From contig NC_134462.1 of NCBI RefSeq assembly GCF_047948215.1, positions 118,354,437 through 118,418,436 on the forward strand: a DNA stretch of 64,000 bases, in the 5' to 3' direction. The notes beneath the pieces were generated by a model that was not told the origin of the DNA, did no database searches, and saw only the letters and a program-made list of their open reading frames with translations. A program made the translations under genes and the position numbers. Of the stretch, positions 36,271 to 49,345 are shown piece after piece. The DNA comes from Lycorma delicatula (taxonomy: Eukaryota; Arthropoda; Insecta; Hemiptera; Fulgoridae). Within the stretch, counting starts at the first letter, position 1. Every line of letters starts with the position of its first letter.

Positions 36271-36417
36271 AAAGATCGATGAATTTTAAAAGAATATAAA
36301 AACTTACTTAAATAACCTATAAGTTTTGTTGAGGTCTCATTTCATTGCATAACCCATCAAGTTTTAACTCGAGTAGTTCATTAGTACCGAATTCGGTCAC
36401 CAGCACTTTTACCACTG

Positions 36418-37250
36418 TTGGTAAAAATGGATACATTTAATGGTACGGAACGTGCTCGCTTTTTGTTTTGGTTTCACAATTTGCAATCAGCAACTGCAGT
36501 TCAACGTAATTTTCGTAGATTGTACAGTAGGGAGCTTCCTAGTAGGCATACAATTTACTCTTGGCAGCAAACCTTCGTTGAGACAGGTTGTTCTGTTGTA
36601 CGTACAAAATCAACAGGACGCCCATGCGTCCCTGAAGCTACTGTGATACAACTCGGGGAAAGCTCTGTACGTAGTCTAAAGAAATCAACTCTACGTGCGT
36701 CACGCGAAGCTGGCATTCCACAAACGACCCTTTGGCGCGTATTACGTAAACGATTGAATTTGAAGCCATACAAACTATCTAAACTATCTGTGGTTCAACA
36801 CATTACAGATAACGACAAAGTTTCTCGTCAGCAGGTTTTATGTGAAAATGACGGCTAGAATTGCAGACAACGATACATTTTTAGACAGCGTAATTTTTAG
36901 TGATGAGTCAAAGTTTCACATCAGTAGCAAGGTGAACCCCCATACCTGCCTAATATGGGGAAAAGAAAACGCTCTTGAAACTTTGCCTTCGGATAGCCGT
37001 AAGTTCAATGTTTTTGTGCTCTTACTAAACAAAGTCTGTATTGCCCGTTCTTCTTCCAGTAAATGTATAGTTTATCTGGACATGCTTCAAGATTTTCCAA
37101 TTCATCAGATGCACAATGATGGAAAAGATGGACACCACTACTATAAGTACTGAATGGGACACCACCCTACCACCACCTAGAAGTCCGAGATTTTCTTGAT
37201 ATTCGATTTTAGGTCGGTGGATCGACCGTGAAGGTTAAATCGGTCATGTC
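36418..37250 (+). pseudogene. Tc1/mariner-like transposase pseudogene (T2)
   Basis: From ATG 36424 or 36418 a 146-codon frame encodes the DNA-binding half. It has an N-terminal helix-turn-helix (RFLFWFHNLQSATAVQRNF), then SWQQTFVETGCSVV, TGRPCVPEA and REAGIPQTTLWRVLRKRL. A frameshift at about 36838 leads into the catalytic half, VIFSDESKFHISSKVNPH with the first Asp at 36902, then IWGKEN. QMHNDGKDGHHY is a degenerate form of the QQDGAPPH block, so the second Asp may survive, but the last third is unreadable. This HTH plus DDE layout is that of insect IS630/Tc1-type elements with a DUF4817-like head. No terminal repeats were found. Confidence 0.82.
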
Positions 37251-37259
37251 GTTTTCCAT

Positions 37260-38870
37260 ATTTGACCCCTGATGGTATGATGTTTTCATGTTGAATTATT
37301 ATTGTTATTATAAATTCAAAAAAGAAAAGATTTCTCTTAAATCAACCCAAATGCTTTTTTTTAATGTTGTTAACCCCATTTTATTTTCAAATGGTTCAAC
37401 CTTTTCACCACGAAAATATATTACGCACGATGATTTTTTTGTTTATTTTGTTGAAGAATTCTATCAGATGGTCCTATAGTAATTTTTTTTATATAATTTG
37501 AAAATTTGTTCTTTAATTGAATTTTTTATAACGAAAATTATAAGTCGATGTAGATAATTGGAATTTTTTTTCGTTATTAACAATTAATATTGAATTGTTA
37601 GAGCGTAATGTTATTTACGTTCTGATGAAATTCTGATTTTAAAAGTATTTTTAGATAATATTTTGAGAAAACAGGAAAATTAATATATAAAATTTTAAAA
37701 AATATATAAAAAACTTTAAAAAGCATAAAATATCTTAAAGAACTTTTTTAATTCGTTTTTGAACTTCATTTAGAAATCGGTACCAAATTAATTATATTAG
37801 GATATTAGCAGTAATTAGTAACTTGTAATTTTCACCGAGTTCAGAAATAAAAATTTAAATATGAAGGGGAAAAAGAATTAATTCGGTTCTATTTTCTAAG
37901 TTTACTTTTTTTACAAAACAACTATCCAGAGTAAAAAAATAAAGTGTAAATTTTAGATTGCGTATTGGGAGGTCCATTTGCGTTCCAGAGCAGGTAAAAC
38001 AAACAAATGTGTAGTGTAAATAAGCACAGTAGTACAAAGCACGTGAAGTTTATGTAAATAATAAAAATTCATCCGTATTAACCGCTTTATAATGCAAATT
38101 TGATCGAAAAATAAAATTCAATGTACTTATTTTTTATTATTTGTTGTTTTATTTATTAACTTTACTTACTTTTTGTTTTGTTTATTTCTATTTTCAAAAA
38201 CATTTTTTATTTTTTAAATAAACTTTAATTTTTGTTAAAATAAACTTATATAATTAAAAATATTGTTAAAAACTTTTTAAGCTCATTCGTATGAAAAATG
38301 ATGTTCTCTTAATTTAATAAAGTTTAAACAGATATTACAAATACATTTTTTCCTTTTTATTTATTTTATAACGGAGCGAGATTCCACCCAAGACACTTGA
38401 GTCATAAGGTTATAATTTAACCCGGATACCAATTTTAGTACATTCAGTCCTGTATCGCTAATGTGAAAAGCAAATTTTTTCAACAGTCAGGAACATTCAC
38501 ACATCCCAGTAAATTGACACCAAATATTTAATACATGTTACCGTCTAGAGTATCACTTTCAGTGATAAGTGAACTATCAGAAAACTGATAACAAACTTTA
38601 CGTAGAATATAGAATAAAATTACATAGAATATCATCCCTAGATAAAGTCGCAGTAGACATATTCTTCCAGAACGGTCTATGTTAACTAACGAAAAATGTT
38701 TCTTCTTCAAGCTCTACCTACCTAATTGGACGAGAAAGTTCGAGAACTGTTTATTAGATTAAAAAAAATAGTCTCTTTTCCAGACGTTTCCGCCTATTGT
38801 TAATAAAACTTTTATAGGTCTATTTTAAAACTGCAGTTATAACTGAATCTCTGCTACAATCGGTCTCAAA
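37260..38870. other. AT-rich DNA, no gene supported
   Basis: Short frames only (37288-37479 +, 37855-38037 -), without motifs. No repeat partner. Confidence 0.5.
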
Positions 38871-40857
38871 TTGACTAAACCGAAAAGTCGTCCCCTTTTT
38901 GCTTCATCATCAGCTCTTTTTCTTGTCTTCTTTGCCTTGATTTCCTGACAACCAATGTCTTTTTAAAGTTAAAGAATAAGGTCTCACCAATTTTAATACA
39001 AAAAATTGAATGGAGTGGTATAAGTACTGCCTGATTAACAGTGTATATGAAATTTGTTTGTCGATGAATTTCATTTTACTACATATTTAAAACACCATAG
39101 TTTGTGTAATTACCAGCTAGAAAACTGCAATACACCTCCTAAGTTTCAGCTGTCGGAAAGCCTTCGGTTAGACACTACGCATATGTGCCTCCACCTCTTC
39201 GTTTCCGATTTCCACTGAAATTGTCTGTGCAAAGTACAATAATGTTCATGATACTCCAGGTATAAAATCCCTCAACTTCATGAGTCTACAACGAGTAGAA
39301 TAATTGGAAGAACCGTAAAAACTTGGTGATGTTACCCTAGCTGTGATGTCAATAAGAGACATTCACCACATAATTAACGCTGGAGTAGCGCAGAGTATTA
39401 ATAAAATTTCTCGCGTAAAATCCGGTTTGAGAATTCTTTCTGTTTGCCGCTCATCGTCGTAATAATACGTAGATTTATTTAAACCTAGAACAACCTCTAA
39501 TACAGCACTGGAGTCTGTAGAAATTTAGAATTTTTGTTTCATTATTGTGGTAAAAGTTCATTACCTTTATTACATCTTAGCGCGGTACCAGTTGTGCTTC
39601 ATCATCATAGAATCTCTCTGGAACAGTCGGTCCCAATCTTTAATCTAACAAACATTTAGAAGGGATAATTATCTCATTAGCTTTCGTAATAATTTTGTCC
39701 AGCTAAATGTTCCGGACAGGGTTTTTAACTATGATAACTCAGACGACTAAGGATAATTCAGAGGTTTCAGGAATCACTTCACACCTGCAAATTGATTTTA
39801 AAAGCAAGTCTACTTGACTTTTCTTCCATTTAACTATTATACTCTCAGCCTTACTTACATAGGAACGAAAGGTAACAATCTGGTATTTTTCATCGTCTCT
39901 GAGTTTTACTGGGAAATTTTCAATCTTTACTGGGAAATTTTTTTCGATCGTTAACGTAAATAAAATTATCAGAATAATCGTGTATTTAAAATTCTCTTTT
40001 TCAAATTGCCCTCGAAGCCGATAGCTTACTGATTCATCAAAAAACTAAACAGCTATGCTGTGCTTTCAGCGTTCTGTTACCTATCACGACCTATTTATAA
40101 AAAGCGATCTGTACTTCCATCTCCACAAACACTCTTGGGAAATTGCAAAACGTTATTATTAAAAGCTCTTGTATGTAAAAAAGCTCCACATTATTAGATT
40201 TTTATTATTCAGATAGTCATAAATCTTACTTCTCGACGTTGAAGTAGTTTCTCATAAAATTTAATAATCCGATAAGAAAACTGGGTTGCTATTAAATTGT
40301 TAACCAACAATGACTCTTTGGAAATGACGCATCAAATCAAACAATTGAGTGTTCAGAAGAGCCTGAAAATTTTCCGTACATGATTTTATTGTTTCCTATC
40401 TTCCTTTGCAAATGTAACAATTATGAGGATAAGGTCACATGCTATGATCTTGGATTCTCGAAACAGCGTGGAAAGAATACCGCCTGGAGTGCTTTTTGTC
40501 CAATAAACCTTTCTATTGTAAAACAAAAAATTCGATTTTATAATTCTCAATAATCAAAGTGTTTTGCTTTATTAAAATGACTAACTTCTTGTTCTCCTTA
40601 AGATTTTTCGATCATAAAATCTCATCATTCGACTGAGAAGAACTAAAATAAGAGTATCGTTAGTAGATATCTATAAAAACGACAAGTTGTTATCAATGTT
40701 AACAAAATATTGAAATCCTTGTGCATATTTTCTAACAAGTGTAGAATTCTGCGGTTGGAGTCACAATATTTCCTCCTAAAATTTCAATATAAAATGTCAT
40801 CTCAATCACTTTCATTTTGATTTGATGTATATGAGTCGGAAGTTCTGTTAAATTCAC

Positions 40858-41179
40858 CACCCAGTTTTTTTTTTTTGTCTTCAGTCATTTGACTGGTTTG
40901 ATGCAGCTCTCCAAGATTCCCTATCTAGTGCTAGTCGTTTCATTTCAGTATACCCTCTACATCCTACATCCCTAACAATTTGTTTTACATATTCTAAACG
41001 TGGCCTGCCTACACAGTTTTTCCCTTCTACCTGTCCTTCCAAAATTAAAGCGACTATTCCAGGATGCCTTAGTATGTGGCCTATAAGTCTGTCTCTTCTT
41101 TTAACTATATTTTTCCAAATGCTTCTTTCTTCATCTATTTGCCGCAATACCTCCTCATTTCCTTTTTTTTCACCCAGTT
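40858..41179. repeat. Target-site duplication flanking LINE copy B
   Basis: CACCCAG followed by T's occurs at 40858-40864 and again as CACCCAGTT at 41171-41179, on either side of LINE copy B. The last two T's are ambiguous with the tail. This fixes the insertion limits and its single-event origin. Confidence 0.75.
40865..41160 (-). pseudogene. LINE reverse-transcriptase C-terminal fragment (copy B)
   Basis: A 5'-truncated copy that keeps only the last 88 or so codons of the LINE protein in one open frame. It runs from RQIDEERSIWKNIVKRRD through IGHILRHPG and VGRPRLEYVKQIVRD to ESWRAASNQSND. It carries no RT core. The A-tail is the T-run at about 40865-40876 on plus. At the 5' end a T-tract of about 9 bases (41162-41170) lies between the body and the target duplication, probably filler. 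Differences from copies A and C are few, so the family amplified fairly recently. Confidence 0.9.
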
Positions 41180-41180
41180 A

Positions 41181-42840
41181 TAAGCGAACTAATCAAAGTC
41201 GTAAATAAATGATGTAATTCACATCACTTCTCTTTTTCGGAAAAGTGATTTGTTCCCAAACGTTTCTAACCGATTATTATTCGAACCGATTCGGTAAGAT
41301 CTCAAAATTTATTAGTACATTTTTCTTCCGATTGCGCTCATATTCAAGATTTAGCAGCGGGAATATTAAAGTCGTGCCACCGATTAAAACTTTTTTACCG
41401 GTATTAGAAGTATACTATCAGTTCATCTGACTTCGTAGTGGAAATTAATTACTTACTTGTAATGACTAGTAAGAGAAACTCATAATGATGTCCTTTCTCC
41501 TTCTATTCTCTTCCTATACAAGTATACTAAAGGTGGTGTTAGAATTAATTGATTAAATATAAGCATTTTAGGGTAAGCTTAAGCGTTTTACGGGTTTCAG
41601 TTCTTCCAGCTGGTGAATGAAGTAGAAAATAGTTTTTAATTTTAGATATATACATTTCTTTTAGTTAAGTAATACTTATGTATTATACACAGTAATAGTA
41701 GCTGTGACCCTAAGAAGTTTTACTTCTCTAACCGCTTACCATTAAATTTGTATTTCTGTATTGCCATTAAGTGAAAGAGTATGTAGATTTATCCGAAGTA
41801 ATTTCACGAATTACTCAAGCGATTTGTAAATTTCATTCACTTCTTAAAATCACTGCTTTTAAAATTACAATAACAAATTTATAAATATTACAATTCGTTT
41901 ATTTCTCTAATTTTCCCCCTTTCTGCGCCTCTGTGAGATATCTTCGTTAATAATAATCAAAAAAGATAATAATAGAAAATGTGATTTTTTAGAAAACTAT
42001 TTAGAATTATCAGAATAGGAAATCTAAATTTTAGGGTTTAAAAAGGGAATCATCGTAAGATTTGGTGAAAGTGCAAATACTCTAGCTTCCTGCAGTACAT
42101 TTAACTTGAGGAAAACTAATGTGTAATGTGATATTTTATTATTCTTAAAATCTCTTTTTTTTCCAAACCTTCTTAACTTCCCTAAATACATTACATAATA
42201 ATGTCGTAGTTATTAATCCTAATTTACCCTTTTTGGCTCTTTTACCCGTCAGCTTACCCTTATAATTTATACCAATTTATAATTTACTTACTTACGATTG
42301 ATTGATAATAATAACAACTTATAACTGATGAAAATAGAATTACTGTGATGTTTGAATTATTCTTTTTAAAGAACGATTCTGGAATACTAGTCAAAGATCC
42401 GTACAAATGTTGTGATGTTTACAGGCTGGTTTGGGTTAATTTTAAGTAGAAATTTTCATATTTATATTCTCCAACTTTTCATTTAAAAAACCAGTAATAA
42501 AAGGTATATAAAAATGTAATGGTTTTGCAGTTTAGAAATTTATCCTAAAACATTTCATTTATTGTAAATGTACACCGGAAAAGACAATCGAAAAATTAAT
42601 GGTCTGTAAATTTCAATTATTCTTAGAATGCATTTTTATGTGTCTACATAATAAAATTTGATGAAAATAAAATATTCAAAATTAATATGGTCGTGCAATC
42701 TTCCTTTTGGAATGATCAGGCAGAGAGCAAAAACTGATGGCTCTACTTGTGCAGGTGCTTGAATGTACGTAATGCTAAAATTCTAAGGATTGTAGAAATT
42801 CTGTGTCTGTAAAAATATAATAGAATTGAAGAAAAATTGT
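41181..42840. other. AT-rich DNA, nothing seen
   Basis: No coding or repeat feature could be supported. Confidence 0.5.
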
Positions 42841-43637
42841 TTTTTTTTGTCTTCAGTCATTTGACTGGTTTGATGCAGCTCTCCAAGATTCCCAATCTAG
42901 TGCTAGTCGTTTCATTTCAGTATACCTTCTACATCCTACATCCCTAACAATTTGTTTTACATATTCCAAACGTGGCCTGCCTACACAATTTTTTCCTTCT
43001 ACCTGTCCTTCCAATATTAAAGCGACTATTCCAGGATGCCTTAGTATGTGGCCTATAAGTCTGTCTCTTCTTTTAACTATATTTTTCCAAATGCTTCTTT
43101 CTTCATCTATTTGTCGCAATACCTCTTCACTGTCACTTTATCCACCCATCTGATTTTTAACATTCTCCTATAGCACCACATTTCAAAAGCTTCTAATCTT
43201 TTCTTCTCAGATACTCCGATCGTCCAAGTTTCACTTCCATATAAAGCGACACTCCAAACATATACTTTCAAAAATCTTTTCCTGACATTTAAATTAATTT
43301 TTGATGTAAACAAATTATATTTCTTACTGAAGGCTCGTTTCGCTTGTGCTATTCGGCATTTTATATCGCTCCTGCTTCGTCCATCATTAGTAATTCTACT
43401 TCCCAAATAACAAAATTCTTCTACCTCCATAATCTTTTCTCCTCCTATTTTCACATTCAGTGGTCCATCTTTGTTATTTCTACTACATTTCATTACTTTT
43501 GTTTTGTTCTTGTTTATTTTCATGCGATAGTTCTTGCGTAGGACTTCATCTATGCCGTTCATTGTTTCTTCTAAATCCTTTTTACTCTCGGCTAGAATTA
43601 CTATATCATCAGCAAATCGTAGCATCTCTCGTAGCAA
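42841..43637 (-). pseudogene. LINE reverse-transcriptase fragment with FADD (copy C)
   Basis: The longest copy of this family. Minus-strand translation begins MLREMLRFADDIVILAES, so the RT active-site FADD is present. NYRMKINKNKTKVM, EEFCYLGSRITNDGRS, ALYGSETWTIG, EAFEMWCYRRMLKIRWVDKVT follow, and after a 4-base deletion near 43126 come the GHILRHPG / VGRPRLEY tail and NQSND stop. RT fingers and any endonuclease are missing. CYLGS and the ALYGSETW block are shared by several insect LINE clades, so I leave the clade open. As in copies A and B, the stop codon sits in the terminal CAGTCATTTGACTG palindrome. Confidence 0.92.
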
Positions 43638-43789
43638 TCGAAATCATTTATTATTTTTACTTTCCTGACATCGTAGTTCTACAGCTAAGAAGGAATGTAT
43701 GATAATCAGTCAAAAACCGGGATATGGGTATTTTCTCATTTTTCTACCTTACATGACCCAAGGACTCCAAAAAACAAAAACAGCGGGTT

Positions 43790-44110
43790 AATATTTGTAT
43801 GTTCTTATGTACGTACGTGTGTTGGTAAGTTTCATACTTAGTAATTTTGACTGGATAATCCGATTTTGATGAAATTTTTTACGGAGGGTAGTGTTATGGG
43901 GCACTACGTTGGTAAAGTTATGCGGTCAATATCTCTGGGTATAATTCCAGAAGGGAAGCACGGACTACATATCTTGATTAAATGCACATGTGAACTGTAT
44001 AGCGTGAATGTGTTGGGCAATAGTAAGGACGTAAGACGACTAAAAAGGCTCTACGTGTTAGACCTGAGTGATATATGGGACAGGATATCGAATTCATAGA
44101 CTGGAATGAC
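43790..44110. repeat. Interspersed-repeat fragment with CCGATTTTGATGAAATT
   Basis: GGATAATCCGATTTTGATGAAATTTTT at about 43854 parallels 24053-24078. The open frame at 43866-44099 begins inside this motif and has no recognisable domain, so I treat it as part of the repeat. Confidence 0.4.
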
Positions 44111-47100
44111 AGCTATGATATCAATTATTCACGATAGATTGATTTCTATATTATACCCATAGTCTCAGATTTTATGTTATAGTTGGTTATAATTAAATTC
44201 ACGTGTCGATTAGTGAGTAGGAATTTAACTATCGTTTGAAATTATTCGACTTCAATGTTATATTAAGGAGTCATTACTTGTGTTGTCGTATTGCCTGTTA
44301 CCATTGTTTAACTCTTGATTATTTTGATGTAGGATGTTAATTTCGATTTTGTTATCTCATTTGTTACTGTATTTTTTTTTTTATTACTTGTCGTCTCACT
44401 TATTATTCTAGATGAATCTCTTATTACTTTTTTTAATTTTAGTAATCTATTAATTTTATTTGTGCTGGTATACCTTTCTGTTTGTACACTCTCATTATAC
44501 GTTCTTGAGAAATAATGTATATTATTAAACTTTATATTCGACGAGGAATGTCATTGAATAGTATTTATTCATTTTATAATTTGTCAATCGATTTACTTAT
44601 GATTTCAAAGTGTGTAGGAGACCGGCTGTAAATAAAGTATAGTAGAAAAATTGTCTCTTGGGGATTGGGGTAGATAGGTTTTGGGTGTCAATTTTCTCAA
44701 AATTTTTCAACCATAACCCCACTTAAAATTAAGGTCAGTGCATGCGTACATACTTATCTTCCTATTTAAAAAAAAATTTTTCCCACATCTTTTTTCCCAT
44801 CTTTTTATTTATTACTTTTAACTCAATTTTTTTTTATATCTTTCTTGGCATAATAGTTGGGCAAGTGACCCAAAAGAATACCAGGGGAAATATTGGGAGT
44901 GCGGACGCCGATGAAAGTTTACAAACATCGTTTTCATGATTTTTTAAAACTTTTTTTTAGTTTATTTTCATATATCGTTATTATCCCGATATATAAGAAT
45001 AAATAAATAACCAGTTTCAGGAAACTTTGTTGTCAGCTTTTTTTAAATTATTTCTATTTCCATAAAATGCATGATCAAATCCGGAAGTAAATGAAATGAG
45101 GATTACAACTTTCTTAAATAGTTTAGCAACACTTTAAATAGTTCTTAATTAAAAAGAATTGTTTCTTTAAATTTTTTAAGGCAAAATTCTGCAATGATTT
45201 AATTCAGTCGGTCCGATTTAAACGTATATTTTGTCAAGAAAAGTTTAAATTTCCAAGTAGATATTTTTGCACAGATTAGTTATTTTTAAATGTAATTTTT
45301 TTATAGTTAATAGTATTTTTTAAAGTAAAATTTAATATGTCATAATTTTAATAAATTCTGCATAAAAAGAAATAATAATCTTCATTTTAGATTTCAAATG
45401 TAAGAAGCCAGTTTTACAGATTAATAGAAAGAAAAAAAACAGTCTGTTATAGTAAAATAAAGCCACTCAAATTTTCTTGCGTTACTTAAATATATTTTCT
45501 CTTTTCTTACTTTTGTGTATTATTCATGAAGAACATATTCAAGAAGGTCCTTCTTGTTTTTCGTCTCTCACTAAAAAGACTCACATGTTACTGCACATCT
45601 CTCAAGTCAGCCAATCTGCTTTTCTGTACATCTCAATCCCACCCGCTCACTGTATTTCTTATAACTCTTTCCCTTTCTAACTGTATTATTTGTAATTCTT
45701 GTCTCAAGAAACTCACTGTTTTAGCTTGATTAAACGGATTTACTTGTAAATATATATACATTTATATCCGAGTATAATCAGGATTTTCTTTTTAATATTA
45801 ACAAGAAAATGTCATTAAAATCAAATACATTTCGTTATTGTGAAAAACTATTATGTATTTAATAAAATTAACATTATTTAGACATAAAGTTTTGATGAAT
45901 ATGAACTAATTGGAAAAAAGTTTGATTTTTGGTTAAAACAAGAAATAAAATAATGTATTCTACTTTGTTAATACTAAGTAAAAACAGATAAATTTTAATT
46001 ACTCGTTAAATATACTATAGATTTATAATTACTTGTATTAAGTAAGATTAGATGAACTATTTTTAGGAAGTTCTGAAAGTTTCTAGGGGATTATAAACTT
46101 TTATTATTTTTTTTGAGACAAATGTTTAAAGGAAATCATATCATATAAATTTAATATTTAATTTACTAAGACAAATTTTATTGTTTGTTTGGAGGAATAA
46201 ATATTGGCATCTTGATATATGTAAGTATATTAAAGACAATAGATTGGCTGCAAAAAAATTTCTAAAATATAATTTTTATTACACAAAAATAAAAAAACTC
46301 TCACACGCTCCCATAAACGACTGGTTTTTAGAAAGTTGTTTCATATGGTTTCTGATTTGGTAAAGTATATAAATACATTAAATCTTTTATTGTAATTGGA
46401 AAATAATAATCACATTAAATACAATTAATTAAAATATAAAAAGATGTATGTTGTTATTAATTAATTAAAATGTAAATATATTAAATTAATTTACAAAAAG
46501 TATTAAATAATATAAAAAATAACTATAAGTAATTAACCAATCAGAGGATGTTATTGAAAATTATGTGAGCAAATACGTGTATTTACGTATACATTGAAAG
46601 TGATACAGAAAATTCAGGATTTTTCTTTAATAATGTTTTAATTATTTTAAAATTCATCTAGAGAAACTATAAAAATAAGAACATTTAATTGTATCTTAAA
46701 TAAATAAGCGGAAAGATCTTACTCGTATAAACGGTTCGTTAATCTAATAAAAATGGCAACATAACCATAACAATACTCTTTCTCGTAAGCCGAACAGTAG
46801 TGTTGAGTTATGCCCAACAATCCTGTTGTCTGGTTTGTAGAGGTCGATATTTGTTTTTTTCTCTTAATAGAAAAATTTTATATTCAATAATATAGATAAG
46901 TTAACACTTAAATTTTCTAAACGTCGGTGTACACAATTAATAATGATGCGCGTTTTATTAAAATGCTTCTATATAAACCATTTTAAAAGATAACATTTAA
47001 ATATTAAATCGCATCAATATTTTTCTATTCTCCTTACAGTAAAATTGACTTACAGGTAAAATATATATCCATCTCTTATATATATGTACAGTATTTAATT

Positions 47101-49039
47101 CTAAAAAAAAGCAACGAACAAAAATTAATCTGCTTTCCAAGTTGTTAGTGTCCCAGTTAATCTTAGCAGACTAACCCAGTATATATGTAGTTCCATATAT
47201 TTCTTCCTCTGAGATGTTAACTAAATAATATTAGTACACTGTAATGATATCTATAAAGAACTTACTAAGCCTTTAATTTTAATTTAATCAGAATTTATCA
47301 CCTTTAAGAAACAGTTTTAATATATTCTGATCGTTATATTCAAATTTAAAAAAAAATTAGATATTGGAATAGGATTAAATTTTTGGATCTAGGATATTAT
47401 TAAAGTATTCTGTTTTAATAAAAAAACCTTAACGATTTAACAAATATATTGTAATAATATTTATTAAAGATAAAGAGATAAAGTAAATGAACAAAGATCA
47501 AGTTAAGCGATAATATTTTAAAGAATTAGATAAAAGATTCTTGCTAGAGGGTCGTAGTCAGCTACCCGGTTCTGTGTAATCTCCTAACACTTTTTTGTTG
47601 TTTTTGTTATAATTTATTTAATATTGCACACGTTATGTTAAAAAATACGTACTCGCGTAAAACGTAGGTAAACAGTTAATCGATCTTACATTAGGCCTGA
47701 TAAAGGATTTCAGCCAGTCCATGGGCTATGTCAACCACAGGATCGGTTCTATGTGATTACAGCCTTATTTAACAATACATTTACAAAATAAGATTAAATA
47801 ACTAATAAAATTAATTGAAATGTCGATCCCATAAATTATTTTAATCTTCATAGCACAATTATAAAAAACAATTAACCAATTACATTTTTTTAGGAAATGC
47901 CATCAACCGTTTTATTGTGATACATGATTTCTGCCGATCTGCATTCAGCCGGCTCGCTCTTCAGATCTGTCATTGTGACAAAACTATTGACTTTTTAAAC
48001 TGAACAATTTTTTTCCTATACTAAAGATTTTCTAGTTTAATTTTAACGACGATCTGAAAACATAATTTTATATTCTAGACGAATGGGTCATAGATTAGTA
48101 TTATAGATATAACACATAAAAGCACTCTATAATAACATCGAGGAAACTTTGGCCTAATATTTGTAGAGGCAAATAAAAATCCACCAGTAATAACAACCCA
48201 AATTTTTTAACTAAGTAAAATCTTAATCTATTTGATACTTCAACACATTTATAATCATATTTTCTTTTGTTTCATCTTTATTCTAAATTCTTGTCTTCCT
48301 TACTAAAACGTACAGTCAGAAGATTCCAGAATGGCAAATCAACAACACTAAATTAATGAATGTGGCTATAAAAGTCATTGAACGCTTTGGAACGTAAGTT
48401 TTTAAAACTTAAATTAAAAATAATTTTAGTTTTCTTTTCTATATATTTTTATCACAATCCATCATGGATAAAAATATTGAACATTTTTGCGATTGCTGGT
48501 TTAATAAACCTCTAAAATGTTATAATTAAATATAAATTCAATTATTAATTAAATTATGGAAACCGAGTACAATAATAAATACCATAATTTATGAAAATTG
48601 TCATAAATTGTTATTTATTACTGATTTGAAACAATAATGTTCTTGAAGTAAGAATTAGCAAATATTAACCATCCCTGAACTTCGCAGTGAAACTGATTTG
48701 TAAAAGTCGTATTAAATGTGCAAAAGCAGTAATTTAAGTACATCCAAAATTCTACCAATAAGATATTACGAATTAAAATTGAAGTGTTATTTTACAGTGA
48801 TATTAGAAAACTGTAATTTCATCGGATGAGTTTTCATATCTATTCTCTTATGAATCAATTTTTTGTTAAATCTTGCATTACCGGTCAAAATCAGACCTAT
48901 GATTGTGAGCTTTGATGAGTATCTATTAAGAAATTTAGATAAAATCATAAAATATAGGTTTGAATACAAAATATAAGACGCACCGGATAGGCAGTACAGA
49001 TATTTATTCTAGAAAACATTATAGAGCCGTTTGGAAAGG
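44111..49039. other. AT-rich DNA, no gene supported
   Basis: Only short frames without motifs (for example 44742-44939, 45477-45729, 46181-46363). A slightly GC-richer patch lies around 47545-47770. No repeat copies recognised. Confidence 0.5.
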
Positions 49040-49345
49040 TCATGTCCTAACAAAGAAGCCTGAGATTTTCAGAATATTTTAATTTAGTCACCTTGCAATT
49101 CAATGCATTTAAACCAACGACTTCCCAACATTTGATTACGATTAGTATAATGCGATTTGCCCAATTTGCGAATTTTCCAAAATGAGCGGAATTGTCAGCA
49201 TTGACCTCACCATTTGAAGTGAATCTTTGTTCAACGAGCCATTTTTTTAGGTTTGGAAAGAGGAAGTAACAGATAGGAGACAAATTTAGTCGAATACGGC
49301 GCATGTGGGATCACTTCGAAGAGTAGATATGGAATTTTTCAACAA
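49040..49345 (-). pseudogene. mariner-type transposase C-terminal fragment
   Basis: The minus strand reads PHAPYS (the HPPYS block before the third catalytic residue), then in an overlapping frame LSPICYFLFPNLKKWLVEQR, FTSNGEVNAD and a C-terminal IKCWEVVGLNALN like the KCI-L block that ends mariner transposases. In intact mariner proteins the Asp of the third catalytic position lies in the SDYYLFP-like block; here CYFLFP has lost it. Everything upstream is missing or unreadable. Short, broken and surely inactive. Confidence 0.75.

Larger units (their letters stand above)
38880..41180 (-). other. Unidentified quasi-coding tract
   Basis: On minus, several stretches read open and protein-like. 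One run of about 100 codons at about 40050-39740 contains FDESVSYRLRGQFEKENF, LRDDEKYQIVTFRSYVSKA and VKWKKSQVDLLLKSICR. Others include LTELPTHIHQIKMKVIEMTF (near 40850-40790), LVRKYAQGFQYFVNIDNN (near 40740-40685) and VPERFYDDEAQLVPR (near 39620). A duplication of about 20 bases inside it (ENFPVK repeated) keeps frame. I recognise no family. It could be a decayed gene or element interrupted by LINE copy B, or chance open frame in AT-rich DNA; a 100-codon run is expected a few times by chance in a window this size. Confidence 0.25.
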
